A stretch of DNA of 64,000 bases from Companilactobacillus farciminis KCTC 3681 = DSM 20184 (GCF_002706745.1 NZ_CP017702.1:682001-746000); one strand, 5' to 3'; shown: positions 1-9,128, counted from the first letter of the stretch. A program made the numbers and translations. Notes: a model not told the origin generated them from the sequence alone.

Positions 1-521
1 TCCATGATTCCGGAATTAACGCCGATGTATTTATTTTCGTTTTGTTGGCCCATCTTAACGAGGTCGATTTGGTCGATTCCTAAGTTGAAGACGTCATTTA
101 AGATATTACCCATTAGTAATTCGATTGAAGCAGAAGATGACAATCCAGCGCCATCCGGCAAGTTACCATGAACGTAAATGTTGAAGCCGTGGTCAATCTT
201 GTAGCCAGCTTGTTGAATTAAATAAATCATCCCTTTAAGATAATTTGACCAGTTATCTGCTTTTTTATAAGTTAAGTCGTCTAAAGTGACTGAAATAATT
301 CCTGTGTCTGGCAAATTAGCGGAATACATTTGAATTGTTTTGTCGTCTCGATTACCAAAAGCAGCGTAAGTTCCTAAACTGATAGCACATGGGAAGACGT
401 TACCACCGTTGTAGTCAGTGTGTTCACCGATTAGATTGATTCTACCAGGTGAGAAGAAGAGCTTTTCAGCAGTTTCGTTAAAAATATCTTGATATCCTTG
501 TAAAATTTCTTTCGTATCCAT
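1..521 (-). CDS. galK: Galactokinase, N-terminal part (cut by window edge)
   Basis: Phosphorylates galactose to galactose-1-phosphate with ATP, the first step of the Leloir pathway in the cytoplasm. Translated on the minus strand from the ATG at 521, it carries the galactokinase signature SPGRINLIGEHTDYNGG near residues 25-41 and the GHMP-kinase ATP-binding motif LPDGAGLSSSAS further on. A GGAG ribosome site lies 6 nt before the ATG. Only about 173 codons are present and the C-terminus is beyond the left edge. It is transcribed away from the DegV gene, so 522-670 holds divergent promoters. The call is firm from the signature motifs. Confidence 0.95.
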   Translation of the reverse strand, partial: MDTKEILQGYQDIFNETAEKLFFSPGRINLIGEHTDYNGGNVFPCAISLGTYAAFGNRDDKTIQMYSANLPDTGIISVTLDDLTYKKADNWSNYLKGMIYLIQQAGYKIDHGFNIYVHGNLPDGAGLSSSASIELLMGNILNDVFNLGIDQIDLVKMGQQNENKYIGVNSGIM

Positions 522-561
522 AATCATTCTCCATTTTTACTAAATATTTACTTAACAAAAA

Positions 562-575
562 TGATAGCGCTTTCC
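562..575. promoter_or_regulatory. Candidate catabolite-responsive element upstream of galK
   Basis: TGATAGCGCTTTCC resembles the CcpA consensus TGWAANCGNTNWCA, with mismatches at the fourth and last positions. It lies about 40 bp upstream of the galK start, where catabolite repression by glucose would be expected. Inference from motif and position only. Confidence 0.45.
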
Positions 576-670
576 GATAACTAAAACAAGTAGTATAGAT
601 TTAATTATTCCTATAAAATGTTATTATTATATGCATGAGTGCCCATACTGGAAAAAAGAGGAAGAATTCA

Positions 671-1537
671 ATGAAAACGGCAGTGGTAACTGATACAGCG
701 TCTTATTTGACACCCGAACAAATTAAAAAATATAACATTACTGTTTTACCAATTACAGTTATTTTGGGGAATAAGCAGTACAAAGAAACTGAGGAATTAA
801 CAGACCAAGAATTCTTTGATTATTTGCGTAACGAAAAAGAATTGCCAACGACTTCTCAAGTATCAATGGGACAAATTCAAGAAGCCTATGACCGTCTAGT
901 TGATGAGGGCTATGACACGATTATTTCGATTCACTTGTCATTAGGGATTACTTCCTTTATGGACAATTTGAGAATGTTCGTTAAGAGCTATGACAAGGCT
1001 AAAGTTTATCCATTCGATTCTATGGCCGCCAGTGGTGCAGAAGCTGACTTAGTCATGATGGCAGGATTACTTGCGCAACAAGGCGTTGAACCCACTGAAA
1101 TAATTAAACGTTTGGAAAATTTAAGAGATTCTACACACATTTTGTTTGCTGTCGATGACTTGAAGCACTTGAGTAGAACCGGACGTCTAAGCAACCATTC
1201 TGCTATTATTGGTAGTTTGTTGAATGTGAAGCCGTTGTTGACTTTTAAAGATGGTAAGATTTATGCGATTGCCAAAGAAAGAACCATGCACCGTGCTTAC
1301 AGAATGATTGCTACAGAAATTAAGAAATATACAGAAGAACACCCTGATTGGAATTTGCACATTACTGTTGTTGATTCTAACAACCGTGAAATGCTAGATA
1401 AGTGGTCGAATGATTTCCAAAAAGATTTTCCTAAAGCTAGAATTTCTAAGAGCCATTTAGGACCAGCTATTAGTGTTCACACCGGTGAAAAGACTATGGG
1501 TGTCGTCTGGGATAAGGATTTTGAAAATGAAAACTAG
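671..1537 (+). CDS. DegV family fatty-acid-binding protein
   Basis: DegV proteins bind fatty acids in the cytoplasm; in Firmicutes the FakB members present exogenous fatty acids to the kinase FakA. The 288-residue product begins MKTAVVTDTASYL, the usual DegV opening with its TDT(A)S loop, and has the conserved ISIHLSLGITS and HILFAVDDLKHLSRTGR segments. The start at 671 is preferred over the in-frame ATG at 635 because AGAGGAAG lies just upstream and family members begin at this residue. The stop overlaps the next gene by 11 bp, so the two are probably translated together. A second DegV paralogue lies at 9268. Ligand unknown. Confidence 0.9.
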   Translation: MKTAVVTDTASYLTPEQIKKYNITVLPITVILGNKQYKETEELTDQEFFDYLRNEKELPTTSQVSMGQIQEAYDRLVDEGYDTIISIHLSLGITSFMDNLRMFVKSYDKAKVYPFDSMAASGAEADLVMMAGLLAQQGVEPTEIIKRLENLRDSTHILFAVDDLKHLSRTGRLSNHSAIIGSLLNVKPLLTFKDGKIYAIAKERTMHRAYRMIATEIKKYTEEHPDWNLHITVVDSNNREMLDKWSNDFQKDFPKARISKSHLGPAISVHTGEKTMGVVWDKDFENEN

Positions 1538-1877
1538 AGTTGTATTGTACGTCAATGATGTTGATATGAGTGTTGATTTTTGGACAATGGAGTTTGGTGG
1601 CGAAGTCTCTGATCGTCAAACTTTAAATGGTGGCTATCAAAATGTCATCGTTAAAGTTTCATCAGAAATGGAATTGTCGATTTTTCCCAAAGACTATATC
1701 CAAATTTACGCTCCAGAAATTCCTGAGACTGTGCCATCATTGATGTTCTTCTCAGAAGACTTTTATCATTTGCATGAAGAAATTTTGAGTGCCAGTGAGA
1801 TCAGTGAAGTTAATGGTGTTTTGACCTTTAATTTCCAAGACCCTGAAGGCAATATGTTCGTCATGGCAAAAGCATAA
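1527..1877 (+). CDS. VOC (glyoxalase/bleomycin-resistance fold) family protein
   Basis: A 116-residue protein with one glyoxalase-like (vicinal oxygen chelate) module: it opens KTRVVLYVNDVDMSVDFWTM and closes with the typical FQDPEGNMFVMAKA strand. The length fits single-domain VOC proteins, which work as dimers as metal-dependent lyases, dioxygenases or antibiotic-binding proteins. Substrate cannot be read from the sequence. The start at 1527 overlaps the end of the DegV gene; an upstream in-frame start at 1473 would lie entirely inside DegV and lacks a ribosome site. Probably co-transcribed with the DegV gene, with a terminator directly after. Confidence 0.8.
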   Translation: MKTRVVLYVNDVDMSVDFWTMEFGGEVSDRQTLNGGYQNVIVKVSSEMELSIFPKDYIQIYAPEIPETVPSLMFFSEDFYHLHEEILSASEISEVNGVLTFNFQDPEGNMFVMAKA

Positions 1878-1878
1878 G

Positions 1879-1907
1879 GTGAGTCCATTGTGGATTCATC
1901 TTTTTTT
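1879..1907 (+). terminator. Rho-independent terminator
   Basis: GGTGAGTCCA, loop, TGGATTCATC (one wobble and one A-C mismatch) followed by seven T. It ends the DegV-VOC pair. Confidence 0.8.
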
Positions 1908-1999
1908 GTACGATTCGTCCAGTTATTAGGCATAGTTTTTGTTTGCACAAGTTTTCGCATGACAATACAATTTAAACAAGTGTCAGAAAGGAAACTATT

Positions 2000-2707
2000 A
2001 TGAATACTTTACATGAGCGATTGATGGATCAATTAACTAGTTACATTCAAACATTGCCAGCAAATACTAAATTACTTTCTGAAAGACAATTAGCGGATAA
2101 ATATCAAGTTTCACGCAATACTGTTCGTTTGGCGTTATTGGATTTGGAATCAACTGGGTTAGTTCGCCGAGTTCAAGGTCAGGGTACTTTTGTCAATCGA
2201 ATCAATCTTCAAAGTGACCTCGGCAGCAGCTATAAATTTGGCCAGCAAATGCGGCTGTTAGGGAAAATTCCTAGTACGAAGATTATTAGTTTTGAAGAAA
2301 AAGATGTTAATGCTTATTTTGCTAAAAACCTCAATTTAGAAATTGGTGAAAAGATATATAAAGTCAGGCGATTGCGTTTAGCTGACGATGAACCGATGAT
2401 GTTGGAGAGAAGCTTTTTGCCGGTGAAGTTATTTCCAAATTTGACTAAAGAAATGCTTGAAAATGATTCGATGTATAACGTCTTTGAACAAGAATTTGAC
2501 GAAAAAATCGATTACGCTGACGAGTATTTTTCAGCCGATGTTATTAGTAATTGTGACTGTGAATTTATGCAGTTAAAACCGGGAACGCCGTGTTTGCATT
2601 TGGAAAGAAAAACTTATGATGAACAAAAGCACATTATTGAGTTTACTTTGAGTACTGCTCGCAGTGATGAATTTGCTTATCATGTTAGACATAATTTAGA
2701 AAATTAA
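2000..2707 (+). CDS. GntR family regulator with UTRA ligand domain
   Basis: DNA-binding regulator of 235 residues. The N-terminal winged helix (about 1-68) has SERQLADKYQVSRNTVRLAL and RRVQGQGTFV, the standard HutC/GntR pattern. The remainder (about 85-230) is a UTRA domain, which in relatives binds sugar phosphates or other small effectors, with the characteristic IYKVRRLRLADDEPMMLERS stretch. A GGAAA-type ribosome site precedes the ATG. It converges on scrA but is not evidently part of the sucrose system, which has its own LacI-type regulator. Target operon and effector are unknown. Confidence 0.88.
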   Translation: MNTLHERLMDQLTSYIQTLPANTKLLSERQLADKYQVSRNTVRLALLDLESTGLVRRVQGQGTFVNRINLQSDLGSSYKFGQQMRLLGKIPSTKIISFEEKDVNAYFAKNLNLEIGEKIYKVRRLRLADDEPMMLERSFLPVKLFPNLTKEMLENDSMYNVFEQEFDEKIDYADEYFSADVISNCDCEFMQLKPGTPCLHLERKTYDEQKHIIEFTLSTARSDEFAYHVRHNLEN

Positions 2708-2743
2708 AAAAGATGCTGAAAATTAGATCGGCATCTTTTTTTT
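2706..2743. terminator. Bidirectional terminator between the gntR gene and scrA
   Basis: AAAAAAGATGC, 14-nt loop, GCATCTTTTTTTT. It has A and T runs on both sides and sits between convergent genes, so it can serve both. Confidence 0.85.
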
Positions 2744-2766
2744 GCGCTTATTTGATTTATGAAGGA

Positions 2767-4713
2767 TTAAGCAGTAGCAACCGGAGTTGTTTCAAGTGTT
2801 GGTTTAGTTAAAGCCACGATGTCATCACCTGAAGTGACATCAGATTTGTTCAAACGGTCGACGTCTGAATAAGTTGCACTGTTAGTTACGACGACCATAA
2901 CAGTTGTGTCGTAGCCAGCAGCTTGAATCTTTTGTAGATCGAAAGTTCCTAATAAATCACCTTTATTGACGTGTTGTCCTTGTGTGACGTTAGAAGTGAA
3001 GTATTGTCCTTTGAGATCAACTGTATCAATTCCTAAGTGAATCAAAATTTCGGCACCATCATCAGTTTGAATTCCGTAGGCGTGTTTTGTTTCATAGGCC
3101 ACAGTCAAAATTCCGTCAGCTACGGCATAGACGTTACCATCGTTAGGTTTGATGGCAGCACCTTTACCCATAATTTCAGCTGAGAAAACTTGGTCGTTAA
3201 CTTCGGATAAATTGATCAATTCACCACTGACTGGAGCAGCAATCATTTCGTCAGCGACTTCGATGTCTTTTCCTTCAGAAACAGGAGTGGCAGTCGTTAC
3301 TTTGTCGAATTTTTTACCGTAGGCGTATGTCAAAGTGAATCCTAAGGCGATACTGATAATGATACTGATGAAGAATGGTAGATAAGACTTAGGTGGTAGG
3401 GAGATGAAACCGATAATTCCGGCAGCACCTAAGGCACTGGATAAGACGTGGAAAATACCGATGATGATTGAAGAAATACCTGAAGCAATCATGGCACAGA
3501 AGAATGGGTAGCGAAGTTTCAAGTTAACACCAAAGATTGCAGGTTCAGTAATTCCTAGTAAAGCTGAAACACCAGCTGAAGAAGCTAGTCCTTTTTGCTT
3601 TTCATTTTTAGAGATAAAGAAGACAGCTAGACAGGCAGCACCTTGAGCAGCATTGGCCATTGAAGCGATTGGGAAGATGAAGTCTCCACCAGTTTTGGCA
3701 ATATTAGTTAGTAATTGAGTTTCAATAGCGGGGAAACTTTGGTGCAATCCAGTAACTACGATAGGTGAGTAGAAAGTACCAAAGATAGCTGTACCGATAA
3801 AGCCGGTTGTGTTGTACATCCAAACGATACCGTTAGTTAAAGCATCTGACAATGTTCTCATAACTGGTCCGACACCGATGAAAGTCAACAAGCCAGTGAT
3901 GATAACGGCAATTAACGGTGTAAAGATAAAGTCTGGTGTAGCAGGCATGTGTTTGTGAAGCCATTTTTCAATTGTAGCAAGTATCCAAGAAACAGCTAGA
4001 ACTGGTAAAACTTGTCCTTGATATCCAGCTTGAGCAACGTCCATACCGAAGATATTCCAGTAAGCCATCTTGCCAGAAGCCATCACATTAGCAACGTCAT
4101 AACCACTAACTAAACTAGGCATAACCATTGCCATACCGATAGCGGCACCAAGATAAGGATTACCACCAAAACGTTTCGTAGCAGAAAATCCAATCAAAAT
4201 TGGCATGAAAGTAAATGGTGCAGAAGCTAGTAAATTGATCAGTTCAGAAACACCTTTTAAGCCGGGATACATTTGAACGACTGATTGAGCCCCGAAGAGG
4301 TCTTGAGAAGTCAAAACATTGTTCAAAGCCATCAATAAACCACCAGCGACTAAAGCAGGAATCAAAGGTACGAAAATATCAGAAAGAAGTTTAACCAAAG
4401 CCATTACGGGGTTAGCTTTTTTGCCGTCAGTGGCAAGGTTTTTCAAGTCGTCGGGTGTGACTTCTTTTAAGCCAGTTTTTTTGATGAAGAAGGCATAAAC
4501 CTTATCAACATCACCAGGTCCGATAATGATTTGATATTGGCCGTTGATACTGAAAGTACCCTTGACGTCATCATCATTGTCCAAACCTTTTTGGTCGATT
4601 TTTTTAACATCTTTAACTACTAATCTCAATCGAGTAGCACAGTGGGCAGCAGCAATTAAGTTATCTTTGCCAACGTATTTGATTACTCGATCAGCAACTT
4701 GTTCATGATTCAT
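2767..4713 (-). CDS. scrA: Sucrose-specific PTS enzyme IIBCA
   Basis: Membrane permease that imports sucrose and phosphorylates it to sucrose-6-phosphate, using phosphate passed from PEP by EI and HPr (ptsHI at 61383). The 648 residues run as IIB (about 1-85, phosphocysteine in AHCATRLR), IIC (about 105-465, ten or so hydrophobic segments, [18 protein letters not shown]) and IIA (about 500-630, [14 protein letters not shown] with the active histidine). The length is typical for fused BCA permeases. It is divergent from scrB-scrR; both promoters carry LacI-type operators. A TCCTCC complement (GGAGGA) precedes the ATG. Sucrose rather than trehalose specificity is inferred from the adjacent sucrose-6-phosphate hydrolase. 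Confidence 0.93.
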   Translation of the reverse strand: MNHEQVADRVIKYVGKDNLIAAAHCATRLRLVVKDVKKIDQKGLDNDDDVKGTFSINGQYQIIIGPGDVDKVYAFFIKKTGLKEVTPDDLKNLATDGKKANPVMALVKLLSDIFVPLIPALVAGGLLMALNNVLTSQDLFGAQSVVQMYPGLKGVSELINLLASAPFTFMPILIGFSATKRFGGNPYLGAAIGMAMVMPSLVSGYDVANVMASGKMAYWNIFGMDVAQAGYQGQVLPVLAVSWILATIEKWLHKHMPATPDFIFTPLIAVIITGLLTFIGVGPVMRTLSDALTNGIVWMYNTTGFIGTAIFGTFYSPIVVTGLHQSFPAIETQLLTNIAKTGGDFIFPIASMANAAQGAACLAVFFISKNEKQKGLASSAGVSALLGITEPAIFGVNLKLRYPFFCAMIASGISSIIIGIFHVLSSALGAAGIIGFISLPPKSYLPFFISIIISIALGFTLTYAYGKKFDKVTTATPVSEGKDIEVADEMIAAPVSGELINLSEVNDQVFSAEIMGKGAAIKPNDGNVYAVADGILTVAYETKHAYGIQTDDGAEILIHLGIDTVDLKGQYFTSNVTQGQHVNKGDLLGTFDLQKIQAAGYDTTVMVVVTNSATYSDVDRLNKSDVTSGDDIVALTKPTLETTPVATA

Positions 4714-4737
4714 GATACGTTCCTCCTAAAAAATACA

Positions 4738-4751
4738 TGTAAGCGCTTTTC
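4738..4751. promoter_or_regulatory. Candidate cre site of scrA
   Basis: TGTAAGCGCTTTTC matches the CcpA consensus core closely. It lies just downstream of the scrA -10, a position for catabolite repression by roadblock. Confidence 0.55.
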
Positions 4752-4759
4752 GTAATTTA

Positions 4760-4787
4760 ATAATACCTGCTTTTTAGAAAATGTCAA
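4760..4787 (-). promoter_or_regulatory. scrA promoter
   Basis: Read on the minus strand: TTGACA (4787-4782), 16 bp, TATTAT (4765-4760). The -35 is embedded in a LacI-type operator. Confidence 0.7.
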
Positions 4788-4796
4788 ACGTTTATC
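4783..4796. promoter_or_regulatory. Probable ScrR operator on the scrA promoter
   Basis: GTCAAACGTTTATC is a near palindrome around AAACGTTT with the central CG typical of LacI-family operators. The same sequence, reverse-complemented with 12 of 14 positions kept, recurs at 4861-4874 on the other promoter. Confidence 0.65.
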
Positions 4797-4860
4797 AAAA
4801 ATAATTTGATTGTTTAATTGGGAATCAGAGAGCACGTTTAGAATAACAATTGTTATAAAT

Positions 4861-4874
4861 GTTAAACGATTGAC
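4861..4874. promoter_or_regulatory. Probable ScrR operator on the scrB promoter
   Basis: GTTAAACGATTGAC matches the scrA operator in 12 of 14 positions when that site is reverse-complemented. It overlaps the scrB -35 box, which suits repression by ScrR. Confidence 0.6.
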
Positions 4875-4899
4875 AATTTGTAGTAAAAGCGGTTACAAT
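4870..4899 (+). promoter_or_regulatory. scrBR promoter with overlapping cre-like site
   Basis: TTGACA (4870-4875), 18 bp, TACAAT (4894-4899). The spacer and -10 contain TAAAAGCGGTTACA (4884-4897), one mismatch from the cre consensus. Confidence 0.65.
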
Positions 4900-4931
4900 G
4901 ATAACTAATCAAGGAAAGTCGAGTTAGAACA

Positions 4932-6359
4932 ATGATTACAAAATGGACGACAAAATTAAGATACTTACCATATAAGGATTGGCCAGCGGAACAAATCGCT
5001 GATATCAAACAAAATATCAATAATTCTCACTGGCGTCTGGGTTATCACATTCAACCTAGTAGTGGATTGATGAACGATCCAAATGGTTTTTCTTATTTCA
5101 ATAACCAGTGGCATTTGTTTTATCAATCGTTTCCTTACGGACCAGTGCATGGTTTGAAAAATTGGACCCACTTAACTTCTAAAGACTTAGTAAATTGGCA
5201 AGATCACGGACCAGCACTGTTGCCTGGGGATGCTCAAGATAGTCACGGTGCATATTCTGGTTCAGGTATCGTCGTTGATGACAAATTATTTCTAATGTAT
5301 ACCGGAAATGTCAGAGACAAAGACTGGGTCAGACATCCTAAACAAGATGGTGCGTGGTTGGACAAAAATAATCACTTACAAAAAATTGCGACACCATTGA
5401 TCGACCAAGTTAAATCAGGTTTCACTGACCATTTCCGTGATCCCCAAATTATTGAACACGACGGCCAATATTATTGTTTGATTGGTGCTAGAAAAAAAGA
5501 TGACACTGGACACGTCTTAGTTTATCAAGCACCAAACGTCACAGGACCTTGGTCATACAAGACTGAATTGAAATTTACTGATGAACAAATGGGTTACATG
5601 ATTGAGTGTCCTAATTTAGTCTTTATTGATGACAAACCAGTGTTGATCTTTTGTCCACAAGGAATTTCTCAGGATGTTTTGAAGCATCAAAATATTTATC
5701 CTAATGCCTATGTAGTCGGAGAAGGTTTTGACTGGGATAAATTTGAATTCAGCAATCCTTCAACTATTAAGAATTTAGACGAAGGATTCGACGTTTATGC
5801 AACTCAAGCATTCAATGCTCCAGACGGTCGAGTTTTATCGATAAGTTGGATTGGATTGCCTGATACGACTTATCCAAGTGACGTTGAAGGCTGGGCGCAT
5901 TGTTATAGTTTAGTTAAGGAACTAAAACTCATCGGGGGACAACTTTATCAACAACCAGTAGTGGAAAACAATCAATTAGTCGAAGCAACTATCGACTCAA
6001 AAGAAATTTCAGCACAAACAAAAATTTCAGCTGCAGTTAGTGGTTTAGAGGGAACTATTAAAATCACGACTGAAGAGGCTGAAGAAATAAAAATAATTAT
6101 CGATGCTCCTAATGGTAAAATATTAGTTGACCGCACCAAGGCAGGAATTCCTTTTGCAACTGACTTTGGCACAACGAGAAATGCGAAAGTAACGAAAGGA
6201 ATCAAACAATTAGACTTGTATTTGGATAATACTGTTTTTGAATTGTACGTCAATAATGGTGAACTAGTCTTTACCGGTAGGATTTTCCCACAAGGAAAGA
6301 AGTTCTTCGTGGAATCTGATTTACCAGTTACAAAACAGCGGTTAAAGAAGATTTACTGA
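4932..6359 (+). CDS. scrB: Sucrose-6-phosphate hydrolase (GH32)
   Basis: Cytoplasmic glycoside hydrolase family 32 enzyme that splits sucrose-6-phosphate from ScrA into glucose-6-phosphate and fructose. Of 475 residues, the N-terminal five-bladed propeller carries all three acidic motifs: LMNDPNG near residue 47 (nucleophile Asp), FRDPQI (transition-state stabiliser) and IECPN (acid/base Glu). The C-terminal beta-sandwich is present and the length is normal. No signal peptide, as expected for an enzyme of phosphorylated substrate. scrR starts 11 bp after the stop, so the two form an operon. No fructokinase gene is seen nearby. Confidence 0.95.
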   Translation: MITKWTTKLRYLPYKDWPAEQIADIKQNINNSHWRLGYHIQPSSGLMNDPNGFSYFNNQWHLFYQSFPYGPVHGLKNWTHLTSKDLVNWQDHGPALLPGDAQDSHGAYSGSGIVVDDKLFLMYTGNVRDKDWVRHPKQDGAWLDKNNHLQKIATPLIDQVKSGFTDHFRDPQIIEHDGQYYCLIGARKKDDTGHVLVYQAPNVTGPWSYKTELKFTDEQMGYMIECPNLVFIDDKPVLIFCPQGISQDVLKHQNIYPNAYVVGEGFDWDKFEFSNPSTIKNLDEGFDVYATQAFNAPDGRVLSISWIGLPDTTYPSDVEGWAHCYSLVKELKLIGGQLYQQPVVENNQLVEATIDSKEISAQTKISAAVSGLEGTIKITTEEAEEIKIIIDAPNGKILVDRTKAGIPFATDFGTTRNAKVTKGIKQLDLYLDNTVFELYVNNGELVFTGRIFPQGKKFFVESDLPVTKQRLKKIY

Positions 6360-6370
6360 GAGGATAAGTT

Positions 6371-7351
6371 ATGGCGACACTAGATGATATTGCAAAACTA
6401 GCTGGGGTATCAGCAACGACCGTTTCACGAGTAATCAACAATTATGGTTCTTTATCAGAGAAGACCAAGACAAAAGTTTTCTCAGCGATGCAAGAACTCA
6501 ATTATCAACCCAATAGTTTAGCTCGCTCACTCAAAGGTAAGAAAACTCAATTGATTGGTGTGATCTTGCCTGGTGTCAGCAATCCATTCTTTGGACAGAT
6601 GGTGCAAGAAATCGAAGATCAACTGTTCAAAAAAGGTTTTAAGATGATTCTTTGTAACGCTGGAAACGACGCTCAAAAGGAAAGAGATTACTTACGAATG
6701 TTGATGGCAAATCGAGTTGACGGAATAATTGCTGGTTCGCACAATTTGGGAATTGAGGAATACCAAAAAGTCGGATTACCAATTATTTCCTTTGACCGTT
6801 ACTTGTCAGACAATGTTCCTATTGTCAGTTCCGATAATTATCAAGGTGGACAACTAGCAGCTCAATCGTTGATCAGCAGTGGCAGTAAGAATCCACAAAT
6901 CATCACTGGTTCTAATCGCCCCAACAGTCCGACAAATTCCCGTTTGACTGGGTTTAAAGACGTCTTAGAAAAACATGATTTATCCTACAATTTGATTGAA
7001 TTGCCATTCAGTTCATCGCCAAATATTAAAAGTCTCAAAATCAAAGAATTATTGACCAATAAAAAAATCGACGGTATTTTTTGTACCGACGACTTAACAG
7101 CTTTGTTAGTTAAGCAACAAGCTCAAGCTCTGAATTTACAAATTCCAACCGATATTCGTTTAGTTGGTTATGATGGGACTAATTTCATTCAAAACTACCA
7201 TCCCGAATTGACAACTATCATGCAGCCGATTACTGATATCGTAACGATGATGATCGACTTGTTGTTGAAACGAATCGATGATCCAGATTGTCAGTTGGAA
7301 AAAAATTATGTTTTGCCCGTTAAATTGATCATGGGAAAAACCACTTTATAA
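6371..7351 (+). CDS. scrR: LacI family sucrose operon repressor
   Basis: Regulator of 326 residues with an N-terminal LacI helix-turn-helix (TLDDIAKLAGVSATTVSRV, residues 3-21, then the hinge helix NSLARSLKG) and a periplasmic-binding-like effector domain (about 60-320). It follows scrB by 11 bp and faces two matching LacI-type operators in the scrA-scrB intergenic region, which makes autoregulation and control of both sucrose transcripts the simplest reading. The effector in relatives is a sucrose-derived sugar such as fructose. Terminated by the hairpin directly downstream. Confidence 0.92.
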   Translation: MATLDDIAKLAGVSATTVSRVINNYGSLSEKTKTKVFSAMQELNYQPNSLARSLKGKKTQLIGVILPGVSNPFFGQMVQEIEDQLFKKGFKMILCNAGNDAQKERDYLRMLMANRVDGIIAGSHNLGIEEYQKVGLPIISFDRYLSDNVPIVSSDNYQGGQLAAQSLISSGSKNPQIITGSNRPNSPTNSRLTGFKDVLEKHDLSYNLIELPFSSSPNIKSLKIKELLTNKKIDGIFCTDDLTALLVKQQAQALNLQIPTDIRLVGYDGTNFIQNYHPELTTIMQPITDIVTMMIDLLLKRIDDPDCQLEKNYVLPVKLIMGKTTL

Positions 7352-7411
7352 AATAAAGTATTTTGCATTTCTTAGTTATCTATAAGTGAATGTAAGGTAC
7401 TTTATTTTTTT
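7351..7411 (+). terminator. Long-stem terminator after scrR
   Basis: AAATAAAGTA at 7351 pairs with TACTTTATTT at 7398-7407, with more pairing inside (TTGCATT with GAATGTAA) and a T run after it. Confidence 0.75.
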
Positions 7412-7437
7412 GAAAATGCTTATAAAACTTATATGAT
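7410..7437 (+). promoter_or_regulatory. Promoter of the two-component operon
   Basis: TTGAAA (7410-7415), 16 bp, TATGAT (7432-7437), about 28 bp before the response-regulator start. It begins within the T run of the preceding terminator. Confidence 0.5.
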
Positions 7438-7465
7438 ACAATGAGAACCGAATTTGGAGGTACTT

Positions 7466-8044
7466 ATGGAAAATATCTTAGTTGTTGAAGATGATGCGGA
7501 ATTTAACCGTATTATGTGTACGTATTTACTGCGTAATGGATATAGTGTACAAGGATATCAAGATCCGATGGAAGCTTTTGATAAGTTCTATACTAATAAG
7601 TATTCTTTGATAATTTCCGATATAATGATGCCCAAAATTAATGGATTTGATTTCGTTAAAGATATTCGTGAGAAAGACAGTGAAATTCCAATTTTATTCA
7701 TAACAGCATTGGATGACTTTGGTTCAAAACAGAGAGGTTTTCACGAAGGTATCGACGATTATATGGTCAAACCGATAGATATGGATGAAATGGCTATTTA
7801 CAACGATGGCAAGGAAATCGATATCTCGCCAAGAGAATTTACAGTCCTTTTTAAACTATTGTCACATCCTAAAAAGATTTTTACCCGAAGTGATCTGATG
7901 GGGGAATTTACAGGGATGATGGATGATAATAGTTTGAGAACAGTTGATGTTTACATTACAAAATTACGAAAATTATTTGCTGAAACTGATAGTTTTAAGA
8001 TAGTTACATTTCATGGATTTGGATACAAGGCGGTGATCAAATGA
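7466..8044 (+). CDS. OmpR-type response regulator with shortened interdomain region
   Basis: DNA-binding response regulator of 192 residues. The receiver (1-109) has acidic pair D9/D10, phosphoacceptor D52 (ISDIMMP), T80 and K102 (VKPID). The winged helix (about 110-192) has PREFTVLFKLL and RTVDVYITKLRKLF. OmpR-type regulators usually have 225-240 residues. Here the receiver passes straight from KPIDMDEM into AIYNDGKEIDISPRE, so alpha-5 of the receiver and the linker, roughly 30-35 residues, are missing in frame. An ATG at 7466 with TTGGAGG upstream is the better start than 7454. The stop overlaps the kinase start (ATGA). Target unknown. Confidence 0.88.
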   Translation: MENILVVEDDAEFNRIMCTYLLRNGYSVQGYQDPMEAFDKFYTNKYSLIISDIMMPKINGFDFVKDIREKDSEIPILFITALDDFGSKQRGFHEGIDDYMVKPIDMDEMAIYNDGKEIDISPREFTVLFKLLSHPKKIFTRSDLMGEFTGMMDDNSLRTVDVYITKLRKLFAETDSFKIVTFHGFGYKAVIK

Positions 8045-9117
8045 ACTTAGGAAGTATGAAAATATCATTTGGTAGATCTAAGGATAGTCGTGTTACTGCT
8101 CCGATGATTTCATGGCCACTCATTTTGAGTGTTATGGGTTTTATGGCTATCTTGATTGCTGTACAAGCTGTAATTGTTGATGCACTTGAAAATAACATTG
8201 GTCTAATGGTAATTGGATTGATGAGTTATTTGGTTTTTGTCTGCTTAATTTTGACGGGAATCATTTGGTTAGTCTGGCGCCAGGTAATCGGGATTAGACT
8301 GCGAGAAATTGCAAGATCGGCTCAAAAAGTTGCAGCGGGGGATTTCAGTGTTCAAATACCAATCGATCCCAAAAAGAGTAAATTAAATGAAATTGACGTT
8401 TTAGTTAAGGATTTTAATATGATGGTGGATGATTTGAATAGCAACGAAATGCTTAAAAGCGACTTCATTTCAAATGCATCTCACGAAATAAAAACGCCTT
8501 TATCAGTTATTCGAAGTTATACCAAAGCTTTAAAGGATAATGTATATTCCGAGAATGAAAAAGGGAACTACATAGACACTATAATAAAGGCAACAGAAAG
8601 ATTGAATAAAATCGTAACTGATATTTTGAGGCTCAGCAAGTTAGAGAATCAGCAGTCACCTTTAGGGAAAAAGAAATATCAATTGAGTGAACAATTGCGT
8701 AAATGTTCATTGGAATTCATGGATAAATGGCAAGCAAAAAATATCGATTTTGATATTGATGTTGAAGATGTAGTAGTTGATTATGACGATTCCTTAATGG
8801 AAATAGTTTGGAATAACTTATTGTCAAATGCTGTTAAATACACCAATCAAGGTGGAGAAATAAAAGTCGCTTCTGAAGTAGTTGATGGAAAGGTGTCAAT
8901 CAGTGTTTACAATTCAGGGGATGGAATGGATAAAGTTACTCGCCGACGAGTATTTGAAAAGTTTTATCAGGGAGATACTTCGCATGCTTCTGAGGGAAAC
9001 GGCCTAGGATTAGCGCTCGTAAAAAGAATCATGGATTTAGTAAATGGGAAGATATTTGTTGATAGTGCACCTGGCAAAGGAGCTACTTTTACCGTAGTAC
9101 TTGATACTGAAAATTGA
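8041..9117 (+). CDS. Membrane sensor histidine kinase
   Basis: Partner kinase of the response regulator, whose stop it overlaps by 4 bp. Of 358 residues, two membrane segments lie at about 24-46 and 55-80 with almost no extracellular loop between them, so it probably senses within or at the membrane. A HAMP region follows, then HisKA with SNASHEIKTPLSVI (phosphorylated His about residue 148), and HATPase with NNLLSNAVKYT, NSGDGMD and GNGLGLAL boxes intact. The very short loop resembles intramembrane-sensing kinases that respond to cell-envelope stress, but no transporter partner is encoded next to it. Confidence 0.92.
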   Translation: MNLGSMKISFGRSKDSRVTAPMISWPLILSVMGFMAILIAVQAVIVDALENNIGLMVIGLMSYLVFVCLILTGIIWLVWRQVIGIRLREIARSAQKVAAGDFSVQIPIDPKKSKLNEIDVLVKDFNMMVDDLNSNEMLKSDFISNASHEIKTPLSVIRSYTKALKDNVYSENEKGNYIDTIIKATERLNKIVTDILRLSKLENQQSPLGKKKYQLSEQLRKCSLEFMDKWQAKNIDFDIDVEDVVVDYDDSLMEIVWNNLLSNAVKYTNQGGEIKVASEVVDGKVSISVYNSGDGMDKVTRRRVFEKFYQGDTSHASEGNGLGLALVKRIMDLVNGKIFVDSAPGKGATFTVVLDTEN

Positions 9118-9128
9118 GTTAAAGAATG

